Origin: Lentzea atacamensis
Lineage (GTDB): Bacteria; Actinomycetota; Actinomycetes; Mycobacteriales; Pseudonocardiaceae
NCBI RefSeq assembly: GCF_003269295.1
Contig: NZ_QLTT01000015.1
Coordinates: forward strand, 94,054 to 158,053
DNA: 64,000 bases
Reading direction: 5' to 3'
Shown in pieces: positions 38,901 through 51,607 of the stretch (the stretch's first letter is position 1; every line of letters begins with the position of its first letter). The position numbers were made by a program, and so were the translations under genes. The notes below the pieces were generated by a model. That model was given only the letters and a program-made list of their open reading frames with translations, was not told the DNA's origin and ran no database searches.

Positions 38901-41900
38901 GGGTCGATCACCTCGGCTTCCGCGGCGCTGTAACCGAAGAACTCCGCGTCGAAGCGGTCCGCGTCGTCGACCACGGCGCCGACCCCGACGAAGTGCGGGT
39001 CGGCGGTCTGGTCCGGGTCGAGCCGCACGATCTCCTCGGCGGTGAGCGGCCGGATGCTCTCCACGCCGTTGCGCAGGTTCGCCCAGAACTCGGCGACGTT
39101 CCGGGCTCCCGGCACGCGGCAGGCCATGCCGATGACGGCGATGTCGCGATCGGCGGACCGAGCCGCGGGACTGGTCACGGCAGGGGCCTCCGGCACCTGT
39201 CCGTCGAGGAACCTCGTGAGCGTTTCCGCGGTCGGGTAACGGAACAACGTCTCGACCGGAAGCTCGATCCCCGTTGCGGCGCACAGCTGCTGGTGCGCCC
39301 GGACGAGCAGCACCGAGTCCCCGCCGAGCTCGAAGAACGTTCTGCGCGGATCGAGGTCGGGCAGTTCGAGCAGCTCGCACCAGATCCGGGTGACCAGAGC
39401 CGTGTGCAGGGAGGAGCCGACGGGCGTCGCCGGCGGTGCCGGCGAAGGGTCGGGCAGATCGCGCACGCTCACCTTGCCGCTCGGGGTCAGCGGCAGCGCG
39501 TCGAGCACGACGAAAGCGGACGGGACGAAGTGTTCGGGCAGCCGTTCGGCGACGCGGGCGCGCAGCACCTCGGGCAGCTCAGCGGAGTCGTGGCCGGCGT
39601 GCGGCACGACGTAGGCGACGAGCCGGGTGCGTCCTGCCGCCGTGGTCCTGGCCGCGACCACGCACTCGGCGACCGCGGGGTGCTCGGCGAGCACCGTCTC
39701 GACCTCCGCGGGTTCCACCCGGAAGCCGCGGATCTTGAGCTGCGTGTCGACCCGGCCCAGGCACTCGACGGTGCCGTCGGGCAGGTACCGGCCGAGGTCG
39801 CCCAGGCGGTACAGCCGGGTGCCCTGGACGCCGAACGGGCTCGGCAGGAACCGCTGCTCGGTCAGCTCGGGACGGCCGTGGTAGTGCCGTGCCAGGCAGT
39901 CGCCCTCGCCGTAGAGCTCCCCGACCACGCCGACCGGAAGCAGTTGCTGTGCGTCGTCGAGCACGTAGAGGTTCATGTTGTGGACGTTGGCCCGGCCGAT
40001 CGGTGCCACGTCGGGCCACCGTGCGGGATCACCGGACAGGGTGTGCGTCGTGACGTCGATGCACTCCGTCGACCCGTAGTGGTTGTGGATCACACAGCCG
40101 GTGCGCCGGGCGAAGTCGCGGATCTCGGGCGTGATCCGCAGCACCTCACCGCCGACGATCAGCTCACGCAGGCCGGTCGGCACCTCGGCCGTCCTGGCCG
40201 CCTGCGCCACCTGCTGGAGCGCGACGAACGGCAGGTACCACTTCTCGATGTCGTGCGCGCGGGCGAAGTCCAGCAGCGCCATCGGGTTGCGGCGCGTGGT
40301 CTCGTCGACCTGCACCAGCGTGGCCCCCGTGCACAGTCCGGCGAGGATCTCGTGGAACGACACGTCGAAACTGATGGGGGAGTACAGCAACGCCCGCGTG
40401 CCCGGCTCGGCGTGCCACGCGTCCGCGTGCCAGGCCACGAGGTTCGCCACGGCCCCGTGGTCGACCACGACACCCTTCGGCGCTCCGGTGGAGCCGGAGG
40501 TGTAGATGCAGTACGCGGCGGCGTCGGGGCCGAGGTCGTCGACGAGATCACCGGCGCTGCCGGTGATCTCGTCCGCGTCGAGCCGGATCAGTGCGCCGGC
40601 CGTGTCCGGCAGACGGCCGGCGAGCTCGCGTGTGGTGATCACCACGCGGACACCGGCGTCGGTGACCATGTAGTCCAGGCGTTCCTGCGGATAAGCGGCG
40701 TCGAGCGGGACGACCACGCAGCCCGCCTTGAGGATCGCGAGCACCGCGACGACCAGCTCGGCCGATCGGTCCAGGCACAGACCGACCATGTCCCCCGCCA
40801 CCGCGCCGCCGGCGAGCAGGTGCCCGGCGAGCCGGTCCGCCCGCCGGTCGAGCTCGGCGTAGCTCAGCCGTTCCGCGCCGAACTCCACGGCGGTGCTGTC
40901 CGGCGTGCGCCGCACCTGGTCCTCGATCAGCCGGTGGACCGGTTCGCGGCGGTACGGCGTGCGCGCGGTGTTCCAGTGGCGCCGGATTTCCTCGTGGTCC
41001 TCCTCCGACAGCATCGGCAGGGTCGCCACCGCGGCCGCCGGGTCCGCGACCGCGGCCGCGAGCAGCGAGGTGAAGTGCCGTGCCACCGCGGCGATCGTCC
41101 GCGGCTCGAACAGATCGGCGTCGTAGACCCAGCACAGCGCCGCACCGCCGGCCGTCCGGCGGGCGGTGACCACGGCGTCGTGCAGCACGTGCGCGGGCGG
41201 CACGTCGAAGTGCGCGACGTCGAGCCCGGTGGCCGGTGCGAGCGGTGCGGCAGTGTCCAGTTCGGACTCGAAGAGCAGCTGGAAGAGCCCGGCCGCGGCG
41301 GTGTCCGGGCTGCGGCCGAGCGCGCGGGTGAGGTGCTGGAACGGGTGGTCGCGGTGTGCTGCCGCCTCGGTGAGCTGCCGTGCGGTCTCGTCGAGCAGCG
41401 TCCGGAAGCCGGTGCCGGGTGACATGGCGAGGCGCAGCACCGCGACATCGCCGATCGGTCCCGCCGTGCCAGCGGGCCGGTCACCGGGCAGGTGGTGACC
41501 GAAGACCACTTCGGACCGTGCCCCGTAGCGGTGCAGCAGGGCGGCGAAGCACGCCGCGAGCACGACGGACAGCGAGCAGCTCGCCTCGTCCGCCAGCTGT
41601 CGCGCGTCCGTCAGGAGCTGGTCCGGCACGGGTTCGCAGTGCCGGCCCGCCCGGTGCTCACCGCTCGCCGGCCGCGGGCGCGAGAGCGGCAGCTGGGCGG
41701 GGGCCGGTTCGCCGTCCAGCAGCGACAGCCAGTGATTCCGGTGCGCCGCGAGGGTTTCCGCGTCCACCGCGTGCTGCCGGGCGGCGTGGGCGGAGTACCT
41801 GCCGGCCGGGCCTGGCTCGGTGCCGAGGAGTTCGGCGAGCACCAGTGCCAGCGTGCCGGCGTCACCGACGGCCGGATGCATGGTGAGCACGAGGACTTGC

Positions 41901-42268
41901 CGGTCGGCGGCCACCTGCACCAGCAACATCCGCCACAACGGGGCGGTGCCGAGGTCGAAGGGCCGCGCCACGAACGTCCGTGCGACATCGTGAGCGTCCA
42001 CTTCGGACGCGGTGACGACGGTGAGATCGATGTCACACCGCTGGTGGATGATCTGCTCCAGCCCGTTCGCCGTGTCGCGGAGACCGGTGCGCAGGATCTC
42101 GTGCCGCGCGGCCGTGCGCTGCGCTCTTTCTGTCAGCGTCTCGGGTGACAACGCGCCGGTCACCAGCAGTGCCTGGTGCACACCGGGGGTGCGGCCGGAC
42201 GTCAAGCGGTCGGTGACGTAGGCGCGTTCCTGTTCGTAAGACGCGCGGAAAACCTCGTGATCAGGCAT
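29969..42268 (-). CDS. Hybrid NRPS-PKS megasynthase: C*-A-PCP-KS-AT-KR-ACP-KS-ACP-AMT-R
   Basis: 4,099 aa. Order by residue: C-like domain 1-440 with the HHxxxDG motif degraded to HPAVGDA; A 445-950 (YTSGSTGAPKG near 590; pocket read by eye as D-V-H-W-I-G-H-D-V, no known match); PCP near 980 (LGGDSVL); KS1 1045-1480 (CSTSL); AT 1580-1880 (GHSLGEF, HAAH at the specificity site, malonyl-like); KR 2140-2330 (TGGTGGLG, SYAAANEF, VDD so probably B-type); ACP 2447; KS2 2520-2940 (TACSSSL) with no AT after it; ACP 3155; class III aminotransferase 3240-3680 (lysine in TYGKILGGG) like those in iturin-type synthases; terminal reductase 3734-4099 (TGATGFLG, YAESK). An amino acid is extended twice: first to a beta-hydroxyl, then to a beta-amine, and released as aldehyde or alcohol. 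There is no DH and no TE. Confidence 0.93.
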   Translation of the reverse strand: MPDHEVFRASYEQERAYVTDRLTSGRTPGVHQALLVTGALSPETLTERAQRTAARHEILRTGLRDTANGLEQIIHQRCDIDLTVVTASEVDAHDVARTFVARPFDLGTAPLWRMLLVQVAADRQVLVLTMHPAVGDAGTLALVLAELLGTEPGPAGRYSAHAARQHAVDAETLAAHRNHWLSLLDGEPAPAQLPLSRPRPASGEHRAGRHCEPVPDQLLTDARQLADEASCSLSVVLAACFAALLHRYGARSEVVFGHHLPGDRPAGTAGPIGDVAVLRLAMSPGTGFRTLLDETARQLTEAAAHRDHPFQHLTRALGRSPDTAAAGLFQLLFESELDTAAPLAPATGLDVAHFDVPPAHVLHDAVVTARRTAGGAALCWVYDADLFEPRTIAAVARHFTSLLAAAVADPAAAVATLPMLSEEDHEEIRRHWNTARTPYRREPVHRLIEDQVRRTPDSTAVEFGAERLSYAELDRRADRLAGHLLAGGAVAGDMVGLCLDRSAELVVAVLAILKAGCVVVPLDAAYPQERLDYMVTDAGVRVVITTRELAGRLPDTAGALIRLDADEITGSAGDLVDDLGPDAAAYCIYTSGSTGAPKGVVVDHGAVANLVAWHADAWHAEPGTRALLYSPISFDVSFHEILAGLCTGATLVQVDETTRRNPMALLDFARAHDIEKWYLPFVALQQVAQAARTAEVPTGLRELIVGGEVLRITPEIRDFARRTGCVIHNHYGSTECIDVTTHTLSGDPARWPDVAPIGRANVHNMNLYVLDDAQQLLPVGVVGELYGEGDCLARHYHGRPELTEQRFLPSPFGVQGTRLYRLGDLGRYLPDGTVECLGRVDTQLKIRGFRVEPAEVETVLAEHPAVAECVVAARTTAAGRTRLVAYVVPHAGHDSAELPEVLRARVAERLPEHFVPSAFVVLDALPLTPSGKVSVRDLPDPSPAPPATPVGSSLHTALVTRIWCELLELPDLDPRRTFFELGGDSVLLVRAHQQLCAATGIELPVETLFRYPTAETLTRFLDGQVPEAPAVTSPAARSADRDIAVIGMACRVPGARNVAEFWANLRNGVESIRPLTAEEIVRLDPDQTADPHFVGVGAVVDDADRFDAEFFGYSAAEAEVIDPQQRLFLECAWEAVEHAGIDPRQQRTGVYAGASMSTYLVNNVLPAKLRSGTFLSHRHFDRASELRIEQGNANDHLPTRVSFKLGLRGPSVNVQSTCSTSLVAVHLASQALLNGDCEVALAGGVSVITPQHTGYLWRDGMMLSRDGHCRAFDANADGTVFGNGLGVVVLKRLSAALADGDHVHAVIKGSAVNNDGESKMDYSGPSAAAQADVIAQAHANAGVTADDISYVEAHGTATLLGDPIEIAGLTEAFRRTATRADIRCAIGSVKTNVGHLDEAAGVIGLIKTVLGLSHRELPPSLHFTSPNPLAGLPASPFHVNAELREWPAPDGRPRRAGVSSFGMGGTNCHVVLEEPSAVEHEPPSRDRAAHILPISARSANALRTAARRYIERLEGQDDVEFANICHSAATARRHFDTRVAVLASNAEDARSQLDALVAQPRFPAVASHSGDGRPPLAFLFTGQGTQYAGMGFSLYETQPVFRAAIDHCDEILRPLTGRSLVDTMYGTDPDPSLDETAVAQPALFAVGHALTRLWESWGIRPDLVLGHSLGEFVAACAAGVFSVEDGLKLVAARGQLMQSLPRVGGMTLVNAGVERVTPYLAGHDETVSIAAVNSPTTTVISGQADALNDICRALQSNGVETIPLNISHAAHSPLMRPMVEPFRAVAESIRFSPPTVRVVSTVTGQSADAREWESADYWVEHILRPVRFDSAVRAAHRLGARAFVEIGAKPTLSNLGRQCLGAGGLLWLPSLTPKDPDAALDGLRKLYLAGTDVDWHGFDAPFRRRRVQVPAYAFQRTRHWIEPSPAEHVQDDAEPPRTFELGWEPLARIEATPSPVRRYVIIGAASGLAGTIACQLKARGHDCVEMEAGDLTGFVPRADGSHIVFVPEATDVPGTVARSLADAKRIVEFAVGPGAAEKLWFITRQSELGTPTTEAELGQTGLAALARTINAEHPELDCAALTVPPVLDSHEAELVATLIGGAAPAGEEQLAVHQGRVHLARLHARPEPAATAVPRLPIRAGGVYVITGGTGGLGLRLAVTTARLKPGRIVLVSRSGHPAPEDAATWAELAATGVPVDTVRADVADAARMREVLASCGSGLRGVFHCAGVVDDGIFLRQTTPRLSAVLRSKVDGAWLLHELTRDHDLDFFVLFSSSASVLGYRGQASYAAANEFLDALARHRRHHGVPALSVSWGSWAESGMTARIHEAHRARLRDDGETPLSTEHGLAALATLMAGDAPHVAVANMDWTAFARSRPRVPSMIKALVEQDAEPATGAAGTSYRATLRQAPPARARALLRNTVTAAVRSVLGGGADDLDPTRGFEDLGVDSLGALDLRGKLQAELGLSLPATLAFDHPCLDALIRHIEEEHLAEEILTMPSSGTVTEQTETRQSASPAEAERAVAIIGMSCRFPGAATPDEFWQLLSEGRDAVRDVPGDRWDVDALYDASPDAPGKIYIRQAALIDDADRFDAAFFGISPREALSMDPRHRMLLEAAWSAIEDAGIDPMSLRGTDTAVYLGGDEFTNDYLRQAEPQLGTEPYISTGTTLSFTAGRLSYKLGLHGPSMVIATACSSSLVAVHSAVRAIRGGECGMAIVGGAKLVLGSEETVQLCKLRVLAPDGRSKAFAADADGLGRGEGCAAVLLKRLDRAIADGDPVLAVIRGTAVNHDGPSSGLTVPNGGAQARLITTALADAGVAPADVTYVEAHGAGTPLGDPIEINALGAVFKDRTSPLRIGSVKANIGHLEEVAGLAGLIKTVLAVRHGVIPPQLHCDVLTDKVEWRNLPVVVERTGTAWPADAPRIAGVSSFGASGTNAHVVIEAHRSQPARTSASHDRHVFTFSARNDTDLDAVLRRFVDVLPTPHDPAQVAFTLQTVRRRHRCRLAVVAPDTTVLRERLLAFLQGRTDVPGLVQGQAGEDDGLAAETLSRMVAERDLTGLAEMWCGGYEIDWQRLYAPQLPQRVSLPAYPFKRERVWINENDRLREALAPLPEPVPAAPPTAAPRHDGVIEELRGQVAELLGMPADDLPATVPFDELGADSLIFMRVSQFIRDRFRLVISFQQLIEEASTLVELAALVTAQMPRPAPHEIAPVAPAPARMPEPEFRSGPSTLLKAPQAAERLTDRQARFVAELVDAYTARTRASKAQAELDRPFMANCRMPPFQAICKEMSYPIIAERSAGPRFWDVDGNEYLDISMGYGVHLFGYQPEFIVDALRSQLADGFHIGPQSSQAGRAARLLCELTGMQRAVFCNSGTEAVMAALRFARAATKRTRFVMFEGSYHGWSDHTLALPSGTQNSIPMARGIAAGAMNDVVVLEYGAEESLETIRALGGELAAVLVEPVQSRRPDLQPKRFLHELRELTRACGTALIFDEIVTGFRVDPGGAQVWSGVDADIVTYGKILGGGMPVGAVAGRAEFMDTVDGGQWNYGDDSTPTVPTTFFGGTFNKNPMTMAATQAVLTHLKEQGPELQRRLADNVAWLAHDFNTFCEREEFPLRIVQFSSVFRFIGDGEYSLQRYPIAIDLFFHLLALKGIYVLETRVCFLSTGHTQEDLRHISDTAKACLNALRDGGFFGRAVPAARTTLPRGERFATDASLDRGFTVSPRTTEAACGDVLLTGATGFLGAHLVHDLLRDTSARIHCLVRARDAEQARQRVIDNLAANGCLTESARDRVIAVPADLSQPRLGLSDAAWRELGGQIDAIYHNGAHVNSLLPYDKLRLANVEGTRELLRLAVDNKTKAFHYISSDAVFDAYGYLRNATIYEDQPLAHCDSLYGGGYAESKWVADKLVENARAAGLPASIYRPGTITGALAGGCGQLGDYFTRFIKGVLQLGACPEISATIDFSPVDVVSGMIVELSQNTTSGRTFHLTHRDPITYREFIDAIRDTGYQLDVVPLHEWEPVLENLRYEDDNALYPLLPLFTESADPFFRPARLDVRNARAGAQSRSEACPPILELIPLYLTRFAEQGFLEGPPELSRRRSAS

Positions 42269-42402
42269 GAGAATTGATCGGCCGCTTTCGTCACACAGAA
42301 ATGGGAACTTCGTGAACGTTCAGGCCTGAAAGCAGTTTTTCATACATTTCAGCCACCCCCCCAGGTGTGAGTGAAAGCGGGAACGGGCGCGCGTGCCGAA
42401 TC

Positions 42403-42431
42403 GACTCGGTGTTTCCGCGCTCTTCCGAGTC
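42403..42431. promoter_or_regulatory. Inverted repeat at the megasynthase transcription start, operator candidate
   Basis: GACTCGG (42403-42409) and CCGAGTC (42425-42431) form a seven-base inverted repeat with a 15-base spacer. It begins about six bases after the leftward -10 box, where a repressor dimer or a leader hairpin would act. No regulator gene is in the window, so a binding protein cannot be named. Confidence 0.45.
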
Positions 42432-42436
42432 TGGGC

Positions 42437-42466
42437 ACTCTAGCCCGGTCGAGCGAGTCCCGACAA
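42437..42466 (-). promoter_or_regulatory. Leftward promoter of the megasynthase operon
   Basis: On the minus strand TTGTCG (42466-42461), an 18-base spacer and TAGAGT (42442-42437) form a good vegetative actinomycete promoter. Transcription would start near 42430, leaving a leader of about 160 bases before ATG 42268, which has no strong ribosome site. Confidence 0.6.
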
Positions 42467-42510
42467 GGGTGTGATCTCGAATCGCTCGGTCGACTGCCCT
42501 GATCACAGGG

Positions 42511-42538
42511 TTGCGGGACGGCTGGATCTGGGTACTAT
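42511..42538 (+). promoter_or_regulatory. Rightward promoter of the NRPS/export operon
   Basis: TTGCGG (42511-42516), 16 bases and TACTAT (42533-42538) give a plausible sigma-70-type promoter. The transcript would start near 42545 and carry a leader of about 134 bases before ATG 42679. The rest of 42269-42678 holds no gene. Confidence 0.5.
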
Positions 42539-42678
42539 GGCCGCGACTGCCTGGGGGTTGTGGATATGCGTGTATTGGACCGTGCGTGCCTTCTGGTATG
42601 CGATTGGGTCGCGGATCGGTTCAGTCGTTGACGCGCGAGCCGGTGTATTCGAAATCACTTGTGCCGGGGGCTGGTGCG

Positions 42679-43851
42679 ATGCATTCCAAGGCAGCTGCGG
42701 CGGATGTCGCGCGCGAACTCGTGCCGCTTCTGCGGGCACACGCGCGTGAGGTCGACGCGAAAGCCGCTTTTCCGGTCGAAGCGTTGCGCGCCTTGCGGGA
42801 CAGCGGGCTGATGGGCCTGCTCGTCCCCCGGGAACACGGCGGAATGGGCGGTGACGTGCACGACGTCGCCGAGGTCGGCCGCGTGCTCGCACACGGCTGC
42901 GCGTCGACGGCGATGATCTGGGCGATGCACTCGCAGCAGGTGGACTCGATCGTCGCGTTCGCGGACGCGCGCTTCGCCGAGCGGTTGCTGCCCCGCGTCG
43001 CCGCCGGCGAGGTCTTCATCGCGTCGGTGACCACGGAACCGGGCAGTGGCGGGCAGATCCTGCGTGCCTCGGCCTCGCTGACCGGTGGCACCGGAACCCT
43101 TGCCCTGGACCGGAAGGCGCCGATCGTCACCGGTGGCGAACACGCCGACGGGTTCCTGATCACCATGCGGGACAGCGCCGAGTCCTCCGCCGACAGCGTC
43201 ACCCTCGTGTACGCCGACCGCGACCAGCTCAGCCTCGAGTTCACCGGCGACTGGGACCCCATGGGCATGCGCGGAACCCGCAGCATCGGCATGCGCATCA
43301 CCGGTGAGGTCGAACCGGACCAGGTGGTCGGGGAACGCGGTGGCTTCCGGCGCGTGGCGCTGGCGAGCATGGTTCCGCTCGCCCACGTCGCGTGGTCGGC
43401 CTGCTGGCTCGGCGCCGCCCAGTCCGCGCTCTCCGACGTGGTGCGGCTCATCCGGTCCGCCGCGAAGCCCGGCGGCCTCGACCCGCATTCGGACCTGGTC
43501 ACCGAACGGCTCGCACGGGTCCGCATCGACCTGGAGCTGGTCAGCGGATACCTGCGGCAGGTGTGCGACAAGGTGGCGGCGCACCGGGCGCAGGGGCGCC
43601 CGCTCGACGACACCGCCACCCAGATCCACCTCAACACCCTCAAGGTCGCGGCGGCCGAGCTCACGTTCGGGGCGGTGGACCGGCTGGTGCAGCTGTGCGG
43701 GATGGCGACCGGCTACCTCAAGACGTCCGAACTCCCGCTGGAACGCCATTTCCGCGACCTGCGCTCGGCGTCGCTGAACATCGCGAACGAGCGCCTGCTC
43801 AAGGTCACCGGCGCACTGTCCTTGATGGACAGGCCGGTCACTCTCATCTGA
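42679..43851 (+). CDS. Acyl-CoA dehydrogenase-family flavoenzyme
   Basis: 390 aa with the acyl-CoA dehydrogenase fold: an all-helical N terminus (LRDSGLMGLLVPREHGG), the FAD/substrate strand VTTEPGSGGQILRASA and a C-terminal helical bundle ending in the RHxRDLxSASLNIAN-type block (RHFRDLRSASLNIANERLL). In clusters such enzymes often oxidise carrier-bound acyl or aminoacyl groups. Next to it is a free carrier protein, which is the likely substrate carrier. ATG 42679 begins the conserved part; the frame is open to 42511 without resemblance. Confidence 0.8.
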   Translation: MHSKAAAADVARELVPLLRAHAREVDAKAAFPVEALRALRDSGLMGLLVPREHGGMGGDVHDVAEVGRVLAHGCASTAMIWAMHSQQVDSIVAFADARFAERLLPRVAAGEVFIASVTTEPGSGGQILRASASLTGGTGTLALDRKAPIVTGGEHADGFLITMRDSAESSADSVTLVYADRDQLSLEFTGDWDPMGMRGTRSIGMRITGEVEPDQVVGERGGFRRVALASMVPLAHVAWSACWLGAAQSALSDVVRLIRSAAKPGGLDPHSDLVTERLARVRIDLELVSGYLRQVCDKVAAHRAQGRPLDDTATQIHLNTLKVAAAELTFGAVDRLVQLCGMATGYLKTSELPLERHFRDLRSASLNIANERLLKVTGALSLMDRPVTLI

Positions 43852-43864
43852 AGGGGGAGCCCGC

Positions 43865-44119
43865 ATGGCCACCACCGAATGGCTGCCCGAGTTCGAAACG
43901 GTCGTGCGGCGGCACCTGCCGCTGCTCGACGCGAACACGCCGATCACGCCGGACCTGGCGCTGGCCGATCACGGGCTGAACTCGCTCGCGATGATCCGCC
44001 TCCTGGTGGACATCGAGGACGGGTTCGGGGTGGAGTTCCCGGACGACGTGCTGGCCGCGTCGGCCTTCCGCACGGCGGGTGCGTTGTGGACGGTGCTGAA
44101 TCAGGTGCTGGCCGCCTGA
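43865..44119 (+). CDS. Free-standing acyl/peptidyl carrier protein
   Basis: 84 aa. The phosphopantetheine site is LADHGLNSLAMIRLL, with NSL in place of the usual DSL. GGGGGAG precedes the ATG by a few bases and the gene lies 13 bases after the dehydrogenase gene, so the two are expressed as a pair. It probably holds the substrate of the dehydrogenase. The MbtH-adenylation protein further down could load it. Confidence 0.85.
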   Translation: MATTEWLPEFETVVRRHLPLLDANTPITPDLALADHGLNSLAMIRLLVDIEDGFGVEFPDDVLAASAFRTAGALWTVLNQVLAA

Positions 44120-44148
44120 CCGGCGTTCGACACGGGTTGGGGGTCTGT

Positions 44149-50463
<6,315 letters not shown>

Positions 50464-50470
50464 GGAGCAG

Positions 50471-51607
50471 ATGCAGACACACGCCACCGCGAGGGACACG
50501 GCGTCCCCGGAGATCGAGCTGGCGCTGCTGTTGTCCACGCCGGAGCTCACGCCGGACGAGCGGTCCGCGCTGCGCGAGCGCATCACCGGCGTGCTCGACT
50601 GGAACCAGGTGCTGGGGATCCTGTTCGCCCACCGCACCGTGGGCACCGCGTGGCTCAACCTCTCCGGTCTCGGGGTCGACGCCCTGGAGGCGTTGCGGCC
50701 CTACTACGTCGTGCCCAGCCTGCAGATCAACTACGAGGCGCAGCGCATGTACGGGATCGACCAGACCCGTGGCACGGCACGGCTCATGCGGGCGTTCGAC
50801 GAGGCGGGGATCCGCTGCGCGATGATGAAGGGTGCCGCTGTCGCCGCGATGGCGTACCCCGACCCCTCGGTCCGGCTCTACGTCGACAACGACCTGTTGT
50901 TCCACCGCGAGGATCTGCGCGCGGTGGGCGAGGTGCTGCGGGATCTCGGCTATCGCCAGGGCGTCTGGGACCCCGTCGAACGCGTCGTGCAGCCGGCCTC
51001 CCGCAGCGAGATCCTGCTGCACGCCGTGCATTCCCACGAGACGTTCCCGTACGTCGGGCTGATCGGCGAACCTCTGATCCACGGCGCGCACGAGGTGGAC
51101 GTCCACTTCTCCATCGACCTGCTGACGAGCAACAACAGTGACGACGCCGTGGCCGAGCTGCTGTCCAGGCGGATCCAGGTGGAGGGTGCCAGCGGCGATC
51201 CTCTGTGGACGCTGGACCACGACGACATGTTCCTGTTCGTGTGCGTGCACTTCCAGCGCGAGGCCGTCCACCTGAGCGAGGTCGAGACGACCAAGGACCT
51301 GGTGCTGTACAAGGCGATCGACCTGCTCGGCATGATCAGCGGGGCCGGTTCGCGGATGGACCTCGCGACGGTGGTGGAACGGGCTCGCGCGCTGGGGTTG
51401 ACGCGGGAGGTGTACTTCAGCGCGCACTACGTGGACGTGCTGTTCCCGAACCGGGTGCCGGCGGCCTTCCTGGAGGAGCTGCGGCCCGACTCCGTCGAGT
51501 ACCTCGACGAGGTGTGGGACAACGACGGCCCGGTGCACCGGTGGCGGCAGGGAATGTTCGAGCGCTTCTTCGACATGCGGCGCTTCGGCGAACTGGAGGA
51601 CAGGTGA
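50471..51607 (+). CDS. Nucleotidyltransferase-family protein (NTP_transf_5-like)
   Basis: 378 aa. The core AMMKGAAVAAMAYPDPSVRL, followed by YVDNDLLFHREDL, resembles the KGxxL...YPDPxxRxxxDxDLL pattern of the nucleotidyltransferase_5 family found in peptide antibiotic clusters. The metal-binding acids are D-N-D in place of D-x-D. Function in clusters is mostly unknown; adenylylation of the product for self-protection or tailoring is an inference. ATG 50471 has GAGGAG upstream; its stop overlaps the ABC gene start (GTGA). Confidence 0.7.
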   Translation: MQTHATARDTASPEIELALLLSTPELTPDERSALRERITGVLDWNQVLGILFAHRTVGTAWLNLSGLGVDALEALRPYYVVPSLQINYEAQRMYGIDQTRGTARLMRAFDEAGIRCAMMKGAAVAAMAYPDPSVRLYVDNDLLFHREDLRAVGEVLRDLGYRQGVWDPVERVVQPASRSEILLHAVHSHETFPYVGLIGEPLIHGAHEVDVHFSIDLLTSNNSDDAVAELLSRRIQVEGASGDPLWTLDHDDMFLFVCVHFQREAVHLSEVETTKDLVLYKAIDLLGMISGAGSRMDLATVVERARALGLTREVYFSAHYVDVLFPNRVPAAFLEELRPDSVEYLDEVWDNDGPVHRWRQGMFERFFDMRRFGELEDR

